A program made the translations under genes and the position numbers. 35,006 bases of DNA, from assembly GCA_012520395.1 (NCBI GenBank), contig JAAYOL010000111.1, forward strand, positions 1 to 35,006, given 5' to 3'. Numbering within the stretch: position 1 is the stretch's first letter; each line of letters starts with the position of its first letter. This document shows positions 22,455 through 30,961 of the stretch, piece by piece. The DNA is from Clostridiales bacterium (GTDB lineage: Bacteria > Bacillota > Clostridia > Oscillospirales > Oscillospiraceae). The notes beneath the pieces are model-generated. The model was not told where the DNA came from. It did no database searches and saw only the letters and a list, made by a program, of their open reading frames with translations.

Positions 22455-22498
22455 GGGCTTGCTGCCTGTTAGTTTCAGGCGGCAGGCCCTTTAATTTT
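22455..22498 (+). terminator. Intrinsic terminator after the phospholipase-like gene (copy 2)
   Basis: GGGCTTGCTGCCTG (22455-22468) pairs with CAGGCGGCAGGCCC (22476-22489), followed by TTTAATTTT. It differs from the copy at 21538 mainly at compensating positions and in the loop. Confidence 0.85.
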
Positions 22499-22601
22499 GC
22501 CTTGTTCGCAGCACCTTTTTGCATAAAACACCTGTCGTCAATCACTCAGCAATCTGATTGCGGGCAGTTTTATAATTTGTTAACATAGAAAATTTGCTGA
22601 T

Positions 22602-22618
22602 GTAATTTAATAAATTAC
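22602..22618. promoter_or_regulatory. Palindromic operator candidate upstream of the ABC exporter
   Basis: GTAATTTA-A-TAAATTAC, a perfect 8-1-8 palindrome that ends at the base before the -35 hexamer. The position suits an activator or repressor of the export genes. No regulator gene is adjacent, and the site is A/T-rich, so chance is possible. Confidence 0.4.
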
Positions 22619-22647
22619 TTGATTGTAATGAAGTAAAGTAATATAAT
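22619..22647 (+). promoter_or_regulatory. Sigma-A promoter for the export cluster
   Basis: TTGATT (22619-22624), 17-base spacer, perfect TATAAT (22642-22647), 47 bases before the first ATPase start. Confidence 0.7.
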
Positions 22648-22693
22648 TCTATGCTATGGGATGGAATAAATTGTACTAATGAGAGGAAACAAT

Positions 22694-23395
22694 ATGCTGG
22701 CTATTAACAACGTTACCAAAAAATACGGCAAGACGATTGCCAACAATGACATAAGCTTTTCGGTGGACGATGGGCAGATAGCTGTGCTACTCGGGCCCAA
22801 TGGCGCGGGAAAGTCAACAATTATAAAGTGCATAGCCGGGCTGCTTCGCTTTAAGGGCGAGATAAGCATTGACGGTTATGAAAACAAGTCGATTGAGGCC
22901 AAGCGTCTGCTGGGCTACATACCCGAGATGCCCGCGATTTATGACCTTCTGACAGTGAGCGAGCATCTGGAATTTATACGCAGGGCCTACCGCATGGAGG
23001 ACGACGGGCTGGCCCAGACCCTGCTTGAAAGACTTGAGCTCTGGGACAAGAAGGACAAGCTTGGCAAGGAGCTGTCAAAGGGCATGCAGCAGAAGCTTTC
23101 TATCTGCTGCGCCTTAGTACATAGGCCAAAGGTGATTATTTTCGACGAGCCAATGGTGGGACTTGACCCCCACGCCATAAAGGAGCTCAAGATGATATTC
23201 CGCGAGCTTAAAAGCGACGGCGCCACCCTGCTTATATCCACGCATATGATAGACAGCGTCGAGGACTATTGGGACGTTACACATATTATGGTCAACGGCA
23301 GCATTGCGGCCACGAAGTACAACAGGCCGGATGACAACAAGGCCCAGAGTCTGGAGGAGCTCTTCTTCGACATAACGGAAGGGGTGGGAAAATGA
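22694..23395 (+). CDS. ABC exporter ATP-binding protein, 233 aa
   Basis: Complete ABC ATPase: Walker A LLGPNGAGKST, signature LSKGMQQKLS, Walker B KVIIFDEPMVGLD, switch His in LISTHMIDS. Its closest style is the CcmA/EcsA-like drug or peptide export ATPases. An ATG 15 bases earlier is in frame, but the purine-rich AGAGGAAA it contains is a good ribosome site for the ATG at 22694. It overlaps the permease gene by 4 bases (ATGA), so the two form one transporter. Substrate unknown. Confidence 0.88.
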   Translation: MLAINNVTKKYGKTIANNDISFSVDDGQIAVLLGPNGAGKSTIIKCIAGLLRFKGEISIDGYENKSIEAKRLLGYIPEMPAIYDLLTVSEHLEFIRRAYRMEDDGLAQTLLERLELWDKKDKLGKELSKGMQQKLSICCALVHRPKVIIFDEPMVGLDPHAIKELKMIFRELKSDGATLLISTHMIDSVEDYWDVTHIMVNGSIAATKYNRPDDNKAQSLEELFFDITEGVGK

Positions 23396-24960
23396 TGGGA
23401 GGCGCTCTCCTTTACCTTCTCCTCACCAGACTGAAAAACAGCCTCAAGAGCCTGATAAAAAGCCCCGGAAAGCTTATCTATTTGATTATTATGGTCGCGC
23501 TTATAGTCGTTACAATAATTGGAGGCAAATCCTCCGCCGGGGGAGCGGACCATGTATATCGCGATATCCGCGAATTCAATGCCATAGTTATCGCCCTATA
23601 TACTGCCATGTTTATTATCATCGCCGTTGGCGGCTTTTCGAAGGGCGGCAACATCTTCTCTTTGTCGGACGTTAACTTTATTTTCCCCGCACCCATAAGT
23701 CAGCAAAGAGTGCTCTTTTATGGACTGTTCCGGCAGATGGGAATGTCTTTGATGGTCGGTATATTCATACTTTATCAGTATTCATGGACACACATGACCT
23801 ATGGAATCAGCTATGGCAGGCTGCTTATCGTTTTGCTGGGATACGCCCTTGCGGTCTTTTTTGGGCAGATAACGGCTATGGTAATCTACTCGTTTACAAG
23901 CGGCGATGAGCGGCTTAAGAGAATGATACAGACTGCTTTCTATGCAGTGTTCGCAATCTTCGGCCTCTACCTCGTTTGGAGCGTGCTCACAGGCCCGCAG
24001 ACCCCGCTGCAAAATCTTGTCTCAGCCGCAAGCGGTACGGTAATTCGCCTTCTCCCTGTGGGAGGCTGGCTCGGCTCGGCCTTCGCGGCGGCGGGCAGCA
24101 CGGCAGGCGTTCTGACGGGGCTTGGAATCTCCTTCGTTTATCTTGTAATCCTTGTCTGCCTCATCGTCTTTTCAAAGCGCGACTACTATGAGGACGTGCT
24201 GAAAACAGCGGAGATTTCCCAGTCGGCGATAACGGCGCAGAGGGAGGGCAGAATGAACGAAGCCATCCCCGCAAACGTAAAGCTCGGCAAAACGGGACTT
24301 AATGGCGGCTTCGGCGCAGACGCGTTTTACTACAAGCATCTTCTGGAGAACCGGAGGTCCAGGAAGCTATTGGTCAGCACCACATCTCTAATCTGGATAC
24401 TTGTCTCGATAGTCCTTGCCTTTTTTATGAGGAATCTGGGGATAGCGTCGGTTTTTATATCGACGACCTATATGCAGATTACTGCTGTGGCGCTTGGACG
24501 GATAAGCAGGGAGCTTTCAAAGCCGTACATATTCCTTGTTCCCGAGCCTCCTTTTGCCAAGCTGATACAGAATTTGCGGGAGTCATTCTTCCCTGCACTT
24601 GCTGAAGCGGCGCTCATATATGTGCCGGTTGCCTTTATTATGAAGCTATCGCCCCTCGATATGGTCTTGTGTATTGTGGCCAGAATGAGCTTTGCGATGC
24701 TCTTCACTTCTGGTCTTGTTCTGATTGAGCGCATCTGGAGCGGGGTATCGAAGACCTTCGCAATCCTTCTTTATTTTGCGGTAATGCTTCTGATTTCAGT
24801 TCCGGGCATTGCTGCGGCTATCCTTATGACGAGCTTCCACTTAATAGTAAGTGAAAATTTTACGATATTGGTTTCGCTGACTGCCGTCAATGTTCCCATA
24901 TCTCTGCTGGTGCTGTATCTCTGCCGTAATATGCTCCAGTACGCGCAGCTGAATAAATAG
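23392..24960 (+). CDS. ABC exporter permease (putative ABC exporter family), 522 aa
   Basis: A large hydrophobic protein with about twelve membrane segments in two halves joined by a charged segment (KRDYYEDVLKTAEISQSAIT). It contains FSLSDVNFIFPAPISQQRVL, a motif of the EcsB-like/ABC-exporter permease family in Firmicutes. It pairs with the overlapping upstream ATPase. The two halves probably give a full-length permease that may work without a second subunit. The cargo cannot be inferred. Confidence 0.8.
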   Translation: MMGGALLYLLLTRLKNSLKSLIKSPGKLIYLIIMVALIVVTIIGGKSSAGGADHVYRDIREFNAIVIALYTAMFIIIAVGGFSKGGNIFSLSDVNFIFPAPISQQRVLFYGLFRQMGMSLMVGIFILYQYSWTHMTYGISYGRLLIVLLGYALAVFFGQITAMVIYSFTSGDERLKRMIQTAFYAVFAIFGLYLVWSVLTGPQTPLQNLVSAASGTVIRLLPVGGWLGSAFAAAGSTAGVLTGLGISFVYLVILVCLIVFSKRDYYEDVLKTAEISQSAITAQREGRMNEAIPANVKLGKTGLNGGFGADAFYYKHLLENRRSRKLLVSTTSLIWILVSIVLAFFMRNLGIASVFISTTYMQITAVALGRISRELSKPYIFLVPEPPFAKLIQNLRESFFPALAEAALIYVPVAFIMKLSPLDMVLCIVARMSFAMLFTSGLVLIERIWSGVSKTFAILLYFAVMLLISVPGIAAAILMTSFHLIVSENFTILVSLTAVNVPISLLVLYLCRNMLQYAQLNK

Positions 24961-25045
24961 AAAAATTTTCTTGTTTCCGGAACAAACCCGGAGCACACTA
25001 CGTCAAAATGTATGCCATTTCGTTTTTATATCGGAGGTTAATTAT

Positions 25046-26719
25046 ATGCTTGAAACTAAAGTGCCACAGGAAGAGATTGACAAACAGGAAGAGAAGAGAC
25101 TGCTTAAGCTGAAGCGTAAGCGCAAAAAAACGATTAAGCGTATCGTGTCGATAGCCGTTGTGCTCGCCGTAGTCGGTGGCATCTGGTACGGCATAGCCAG
25201 CCTCTTTCGCGAAGAAGAGGTGGAAAGGGAGATACTTACAGACATTGTTTACCGTGGCTCCATACAGAGCATGGTCACTGGCAGCGGACTTACACGCGCG
25301 AAGGACGCCTCCACCATTACGCTCGGGGCGAGCGGGACGGTTCTCGACGTGTATGTAACTGACGGACAGCTCGTAAACAAGGGAGATCCGCTCTATACAA
25401 TAGACAGCACCGAGGCGGCCGAGGCGGTAAAAACCGCGCAAAAAACTGTTAACAACTATGAAAAACAGCTCGCTGCCCTCTATGAGGCCTATGACAACCT
25501 AAACCTCAGAGCCCCTCACGCCGGCAAGCTCCTCGATGCAAAAACGGACATTGAGGTCGGGGATGAGTTGCCGAGCGGCGTCAAGATAGGTACCCTTGTC
25601 GATGACAGGATGATGAAGCTCAAGCTCTATTTCAGCTACGCCTATGAAAACGATATATATGTCGGACAAACCGCACGAGTATCCATCCCCGTTACGATGA
25701 GCACTCTGGATGGTAAGGTTAGTGAGGTCAACAAGGTGCGCAAAGTTTCCGATGAGGGCGCCGTGCTCTTTGAGGTCGTGTTCACGCTGGGCAACCCCGG
25801 GGGACTTACTCAGGATATGGGGGCCTCAGTAGTGCTGCGCACCGATGCCGGAGAGAGCATCTATCCCTATGAGCCGGGTAAGCTTACATACAACAAGACC
25901 ACAAATATTGAAACAAAGGTATCAGGTGAGGTCCTTGCGGTTAACCTTGTCAATTACGCGGACTTGAGCGAAGGGGAGAGCCTCCTTAAGCTGGCGGGGG
26001 ACGATGCCGAAGAGCAGATAGCCACTGTGGAAAACCAGCTGAAAACCGCAAACGAGACCCTCGCCAAGGCGAAGGAAAACCTGGACAATTTTAACGCGGT
26101 TGCCCCGATAAGCGGTACCGTGCTTTCCTGCAGCCTTAAACCCGGAGATAAGGTCGAGGCCGGCCGTGTGGCGGTGTCCATAGCTGACACCACTGTGATG
26201 ACCGTTGAGGCGCGGATAGACGAGATGAACGTCTCATACATAAAGCCGGGCATGATGTGCAATATCACGCAGTGGGGCAGAAACGGCCAGCAGAGCTTCA
26301 TGGGAGTGGTTGAATCGGTAAGCCTGGAGGGTAAGTTTGAAAACGGCATATCATTTTTCCCGGCCGTCATAAAGGTCGAGAACCCGGACGGCGCTCTGAT
26401 GAGCGGAATGTATATAGATTACAGTATGGTTGCCTCGCAGTCCGACGACTGTCTCCTGGTACCAGTTCAGGCTGTAAAATACACAGGAGAGGGGACCTGT
26501 CTGTTTGTCAAAGCGGATCAGCCCCCGGAAAACGCTCTTAACGCGGAGGAGCTTGCACTTGAAATACCCGAGGGCTTCTATGCAATCCCTGTAAAAGTTG
26601 GTCTGTCCGATAACAACAGTGCCGAGATACTTGAAGGTGTTGAGGAGGGCACTGAGGTATTTACTCAGTTTATGACCAACAGGGGTGATATGTACGGCGG
26701 CGGAATTATGGTTTATTAG
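25046..26719 (+). CDS. HlyD/MacA-like efflux adaptor protein, 557 aa
   Basis: A basic N-terminus, one membrane helix (about 32-54), then an extracytoplasmic part with lipoyl-like half motifs (GTVLDVYVTDGQLVNKGDPL and APISGTVLSCSLKPGDKVEA), short coiled-coil stretches (VKTAQKTVNNYEKQLAALYE; QLKTANETLAKAKENLDNFN) and a beta-barrel. It appears to hold two tandem hairpin-lipoyl units, making it longer than typical MacA. It links the MacB-like ATPase/permease to the wall or substrate. GGAGG places the start at 25046 rather than the earlier ATG. The 85-base gap before it has no clear promoter or terminator. Confidence 0.85.
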   Translation: MLETKVPQEEIDKQEEKRLLKLKRKRKKTIKRIVSIAVVLAVVGGIWYGIASLFREEEVEREILTDIVYRGSIQSMVTGSGLTRAKDASTITLGASGTVLDVYVTDGQLVNKGDPLYTIDSTEAAEAVKTAQKTVNNYEKQLAALYEAYDNLNLRAPHAGKLLDAKTDIEVGDELPSGVKIGTLVDDRMMKLKLYFSYAYENDIYVGQTARVSIPVTMSTLDGKVSEVNKVRKVSDEGAVLFEVVFTLGNPGGLTQDMGASVVLRTDAGESIYPYEPGKLTYNKTTNIETKVSGEVLAVNLVNYADLSEGESLLKLAGDDAEEQIATVENQLKTANETLAKAKENLDNFNAVAPISGTVLSCSLKPGDKVEAGRVAVSIADTTVMTVEARIDEMNVSYIKPGMMCNITQWGRNGQQSFMGVVESVSLEGKFENGISFFPAVIKVENPDGALMSGMYIDYSMVASQSDDCLLVPVQAVKYTGEGTCLFVKADQPPENALNAEELALEIPEGFYAIPVKVGLSDNNSAEILEGVEEGTEVFTQFMTNRGDMYGGGIMVY

Positions 26720-26727
26720 GTGCGGCT

Positions 26728-27426
26728 ATGAAACTTATTGAGCTTGATAATGTATTTAAAATATACAACGAGGATATGGAAAACGAGGTACGCGCCTTAA
26801 ACGGTGTATCCCTTGAAATAGAGCGCGGAGAGTTTGTGGCGATTATCGGTGCCTCCGGCTCCGGAAAGTCCACGCTGATGAATATTCTCGGCTGCCTTGA
26901 CGTACCTACATACGGAGATTACTATCTCAACGGCAAGCTGGTCAGCGAGATGGAGGACAGGGAGCTTTCGAAGATAAGAAACCGCGACGTTGGCTTCATT
27001 TTTCAGAGCTTCAACCTTATACAGGCGCTCAGCGCCTACGAAAACGTAGAGCTGCCGCTGATTTATCAGGTCATACGCGGCGACAAGCGCGAGGAAATGA
27101 CCTTTGAAGCTCTGGAAAAGGTTGGGATTGAGGACAGGGCCTATCACAAGCCCTCCGAGATGTCCGGTGGTCAGCAGCAGCGCGTCGCCATAGCCAGAGC
27201 TATCTCGACGCGGGCCCCGATTATCATGGCAGACGAACCTACGGGAGCACTTGACTCAAAAACCGGAGAGAACGTGCTTGAAATTCTGCACGGGCTCCAT
27301 AAAGAAGGGACAACCGTAATACTAATCACTCATGACACCAGGATAGCCGCCACCGCCGAGCGCATAATCATGATTTCGGACGGAGTGATAGTACAGGATT
27401 GTTCCAGAGAGGAGGCGGTGCTGTGA
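26728..27426 (+). CDS. MacB/LolD-like ABC ATPase, 232 aa
   Basis: Walker A GASGSGKST, Q-loop FIFQSFNLI, signature MSGGQQQRVA, Walker B PIIMADEPTGALD and switch His in ILITHDTRIA. The ALD-SKTGENVLEILHGLHKEG end places it in the MacB/FtsE/LolD group, which drives mechanotransmission rather than classical transport. It lies 8 bases after the adaptor and overlaps the permease by 4 bases (GTGA). The three proteins likely form one exporter. Confidence 0.92.
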   Translation: MKLIELDNVFKIYNEDMENEVRALNGVSLEIERGEFVAIIGASGSGKSTLMNILGCLDVPTYGDYYLNGKLVSEMEDRELSKIRNRDVGFIFQSFNLIQALSAYENVELPLIYQVIRGDKREEMTFEALEKVGIEDRAYHKPSEMSGGQQQRVAIARAISTRAPIIMADEPTGALDSKTGENVLEILHGLHKEGTTVILITHDTRIAATAERIIMISDGVIVQDCSREEAVL

Positions 27427-28619
27427 ATATAGGACAGTCCTTTAAGATGGCCTTCAAGTCCATTTTTTCAAACAAGGCAAGGTCGATACTCACAATGCTA
27501 GGAATAATCATCGGCGTCGCCGCGGTAATTATAATGGTCTCCATCGTTCAGGGCTCAAATAAGCAGATAAGGGATTATTATGAGAGCATGGGCACCAATA
27601 AGATTACCATCTATGCCTATCAGTGGAACGGTGCGGACATAACCGATGAGCTTTACGATTATTGCCTGAGTCTTGACGAGCTGGTGATGGGGGTTACCCC
27701 CAACGCCTATTATCACGGAAGGGGAATAAAGTACAAGACCATATCCACTGATAATATGGAGTACGGTTCTCCCCAGGTATACATGGGCAGTGACCAGTAT
27801 TCGCTCTGCAACAATTTTGAGCTAGAGCGAGGGCGCGATATTTCATATCTGGACGTAAAAAATTACAACCAGGTGGTTGTGCTGGGGGCGAGGCTAAAGG
27901 ATTACCTGTTCCCGTACCGGGACCCCATAGGAGAAGTAGTGACAATAGGAGAGTATTCCTTCACTGTAATCGGTGTCTATGCGGCCAAGGACCCGAACTC
28001 AACCTGGTCCATGGACAACATGGCCGTGGTACCCTATTCAATGGTCCGCCTGCTGAACAAAACCACCCAGATTGAGGAATTCACAGTAAAGGCAAAGAGC
28101 AAAAAGGATACAACGGAGGCCATAACAAGGCTTACGGGCTTTCTCTCCGGTATGATTGATCAGAACTCGGGATACTATTCTGTCTATTCCCAGAATCAGT
28201 GGATGGAGCAGGATGAGCAGGCCACCAAGATGATGAGCCTTGTTTTGGGCGGAATTGCCGGCATATCCCTCCTGGTCGGAGGCATTGGGATAATGAATAT
28301 AATGCTGGTCACGGTCAAGGAGCGAACACGCGAAATAGGCATCAGAAAAGCCATAGGCGGTTCCAGGAGATCGATTATCCTCCAGTTTTTAATTGAATCT
28401 TCGGTTATTTGCGCCATTGGCGGCATTTTCGGAGTAACCGTAGGCTATCTGGGTACGCTTGTAGCAGGAAAGCTGATAATGGATATTGTATTGACGCCGG
28501 GCCTCACCATGACAATCGGTGCTGTGGCCTTTTCCGTAGTGCTGGGTATAGGCTTCGGAATGTATCCCGCAATAAAAGCCTCGGGGCTTCAGCCGGTTGA
28601 AGCTCTGCGGGCAGAATAA
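27423..28619 (+). CDS. MacB-like FtsX-domain permease, 398 aa
   Basis: First membrane helix near 15-45 (KARSILTMLGIIIGVAAVII), a large extracytoplasmic MacB periplasmic-core domain (about 45-270), then three C-terminal FtsX helices with GGIGIMNIMLVTVKERTREI and GIRKAIGGSRRSIILQFLIE. It exports antimicrobial peptides, lipids or similar with the ATPase and adaptor. The start is GTG at 27423 with GAGAGGAGG upstream; the longer upstream reading has no better site. Confidence 0.92.
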   Translation: MNIGQSFKMAFKSIFSNKARSILTMLGIIIGVAAVIIMVSIVQGSNKQIRDYYESMGTNKITIYAYQWNGADITDELYDYCLSLDELVMGVTPNAYYHGRGIKYKTISTDNMEYGSPQVYMGSDQYSLCNNFELERGRDISYLDVKNYNQVVVLGARLKDYLFPYRDPIGEVVTIGEYSFTVIGVYAAKDPNSTWSMDNMAVVPYSMVRLLNKTTQIEEFTVKAKSKKDTTEAITRLTGFLSGMIDQNSGYYSVYSQNQWMEQDEQATKMMSLVLGGIAGISLLVGGIGIMNIMLVTVKERTREIGIRKAIGGSRRSIILQFLIESSVICAIGGIFGVTVGYLGTLVAGKLIMDIVLTPGLTMTIGAVAFSVVLGIGFGMYPAIKASGLQPVEALRAE

Positions 28620-28631
28620 GGAGTTGAGGAT

Positions 28632-30863
28632 ATGAAGAAATTTGTTTTATTCAGTCTTGTAATTTTACTGCTGGTATCTCTGGCTGCTCCAGTAATGGCA
28701 TCAACCGCGCCCTTTCCGGACGTGTACGATGAGACCACGCAGCTGGAGACAGACATTTTGCGCCTGCTAGGAGTGCTCAGCGGTGATGAAAGAGGATATT
28801 TTAATCCCCACAATAACCTTACCCGCGCCGAATTTTGTAAAATGGCAATTGTTATAATGGGAAAGGGAGAGGAGGAGCCTCTTTACAGAAGCCGCACCAT
28901 ATTTTCGGATGTCAGGGGAACGCACTGGGCCAGGGGGTATATAAATCTCGCCGTTTCCGGTGACAGCCGAATTATTCAGGGGAACGGCGATGGCACTTTC
29001 GGGCCGGACGACAAGATTACATATGCCCAGGCTGTGACAATTCTGCTCAGAATACTGGACTATTCCGATGCGGACGCAGGCATGCTCTGGCCACAGGGCT
29101 ATATTGCCCTGGCCAAGAGCACCGGTCTTTCGGACGGTCTTGATGGAATTGGACCGGAAAATACGATAAGCCGCGCGCAGGCGGCGAAGCTCTTCTGCAA
29201 TATGCTGAGAACAAAAACGAAGTCCGGCGCCGCCTATCCGGGCAAGCTTGGAAACACCGTATCAAACGCTGCAATACTTGAGCTTGACGTTTTAGCCCCC
29301 GACGGCAGCCGCGTCGTAAAGACATCGGCCGGAGATTATAAGATAAAAAATGAGGTACCCGAGTCCCTGCTCGGCAAAAAGGGCACAATCATATTGGATT
29401 CCAACTCGTATCTATTGGGCTTTGTCCCCACCGCGCAGTCCTTCAATACGGTGACCGTAGCCTCGGTCTATGCAGACTCGCTTACCGACCTGAGCGGCAG
29501 GAGATATGAGATACCCTCGACGGCTAAGACCTATATTCCATCAAAGGCCACGGACACATACGGTAAGCTGTGGAGAGATATAACTCCGGGCACGCAGGTA
29601 ACCCTCTATTATGACCAAAAGGGCACCGTCGAGGAAGTTTACATAAAATCTTCGAGCTCCGATGTTGCGGTTGTGGCAAAGAACCCTGTTGTCGGCAATC
29701 CCTTCTACTCGCTCCTCGGCGGGGATACGGAGTATACGATAATAAAGAACGGCACACCGGCGACGCTTGCCGATATAAGGCAGTATGACGTGGCGACCTA
29801 CGACAAGGCCGCGCGCATACTTAGGGTCTCCGATTTCCGTATTACTGGCTGCTATGAAAAAGCCGAGCCGAATCAGGAGGCACCAACGGAGATCAAGGTG
29901 TTGGGCCAAACATTTAAGGTCCTGCCTTCGGCTGTAAGCGATGTTTCGTCATTTAAGGTCGGGCAGACCGTGACCTTCCTGTTTACTGCGGATAACAAGG
30001 TTGCGGGGGCGGTATCGCCCAGTACCCTGCAGAACACGGCAATAGGAGTTGTAACGCAGGCAAGCGGAAGTTCTGCGACTGTGGAGCTTTTAAACGGTCT
30101 GGTCGTTTCCGGGGACCCGGGACTGACGAATTTTGATGCGGCAAATTATGTCGGGGAGCTTGTCACCGTCTCCTCCTACAGAACGGGACAGATTACCCTG
30201 GTACCTCTGAAATCTTCCGTAACACATTACACCCTGGACCTTGTGAACAGGACCATGGGGGGCATACCCCTCAGCGCGGGTATAAATGTTTTCGAGCGCG
30301 TCGGAAAGAGCAAGCTTGCTCAGATTAGTATTGACGAGCTGACGCAGAAGACTATTAGTGCTTCAAAAATACTGTACGCCGCCAGGGACTATTCAGGTAA
30401 AATCGGTACGCTCATACTCAATGACGTAACGGGCGACAGGTATACCTATGGAATTATTTCCGATTTGACAACAGAATCTGATATAAATCGTAGAGTAACC
30501 GTGAAAAACGGCGGTACCGCACCCACACTCATCACCGGAATGCCCTTTAAAAGCGGCAGCAAAGGCGGCATTGTCGCCGACGCCTCGGGAGAAAAGGCCG
30601 CGGGGATAGTCGAGCTGATTGAAATTAGGAATGTAAGCCGAAACGCATTCCGCACCGAGGGCGATAAGGTACTAGCAAGCCTGCCGGACATGGAAATACC
30701 GGTTGCGAAAAACGTCGTATGCTATAATAAGACAACGGGCTCCTTGATTGGTTCGGGGCTTAGCGCTCTGGACGCGGCGCGGGCGTATTCGGATACGCTT
30801 ACCCTCTATTACGACAGGGAACCCGAGGAGGGCGGCAAGGTACGCTTCGTTGAAGTAAGCTAA
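28632..30863 (+). CDS. SLH-domain cell-wall protein, 743 aa
   Basis: Signal peptide (MKKFVLFSLVILLLVSLAAP, cut after about 24), then three S-layer homology repeats (about 28-200): FPDVYDETTQLETDILRLLG, FSDVRGTHWARGYINLA with GNGDGTFGPDDKITYAQA, and LWPQGYIALAKSTGLSDG with GPENTISRAQAAKLF. Repeats of this kind bind pyruvylated wall polymer. The remaining 540 residues are beta-rich without a named catalytic motif. It sits 12 bases after the permease stop, so it is expressed with the exporter and could be its cargo, a wall-side partner, or an independent surface protein. A large hairpin terminator follows. Confidence 0.85.
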   Translation: MKKFVLFSLVILLLVSLAAPVMASTAPFPDVYDETTQLETDILRLLGVLSGDERGYFNPHNNLTRAEFCKMAIVIMGKGEEEPLYRSRTIFSDVRGTHWARGYINLAVSGDSRIIQGNGDGTFGPDDKITYAQAVTILLRILDYSDADAGMLWPQGYIALAKSTGLSDGLDGIGPENTISRAQAAKLFCNMLRTKTKSGAAYPGKLGNTVSNAAILELDVLAPDGSRVVKTSAGDYKIKNEVPESLLGKKGTIILDSNSYLLGFVPTAQSFNTVTVASVYADSLTDLSGRRYEIPSTAKTYIPSKATDTYGKLWRDITPGTQVTLYYDQKGTVEEVYIKSSSSDVAVVAKNPVVGNPFYSLLGGDTEYTIIKNGTPATLADIRQYDVATYDKAARILRVSDFRITGCYEKAEPNQEAPTEIKVLGQTFKVLPSAVSDVSSFKVGQTVTFLFTADNKVAGAVSPSTLQNTAIGVVTQASGSSATVELLNGLVVSGDPGLTNFDAANYVGELVTVSSYRTGQITLVPLKSSVTHYTLDLVNRTMGGIPLSAGINVFERVGKSKLAQISIDELTQKTISASKILYAARDYSGKIGTLILNDVTGDRYTYGIISDLTTESDINRRVTVKNGGTAPTLITGMPFKSGSKGGIVADASGEKAAGIVELIEIRNVSRNAFRTEGDKVLASLPDMEIPVAKNVVCYNKTTGSLIGSGLSALDAARAYSDTLTLYYDREPEEGGKVRFVEVS

Positions 30864-30887
30864 AAAATAAGCCTTTCGTGGCAAAGC

Positions 30888-30933
30888 AAAGGGCTGCAGC
30901 AAACGGTAGATTTGCTGCAGCCCTTTAGTTTTA
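30888..30933. terminator. Bidirectional terminator between the SLH gene and the glycosyltransferase
   Basis: A perfect 16-bp stem (AAAGGGCTGCAGCAAA / TTTGCTGCAGCCCTTT) with a 7-base loop and AGTTTTA after it. The convergent glycosyltransferase gene ends 29 bases away. Confidence 0.92.
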
Positions 30934-30961
30934 TTGGTGAATGAGCTTTAGGCCTGTTGCA

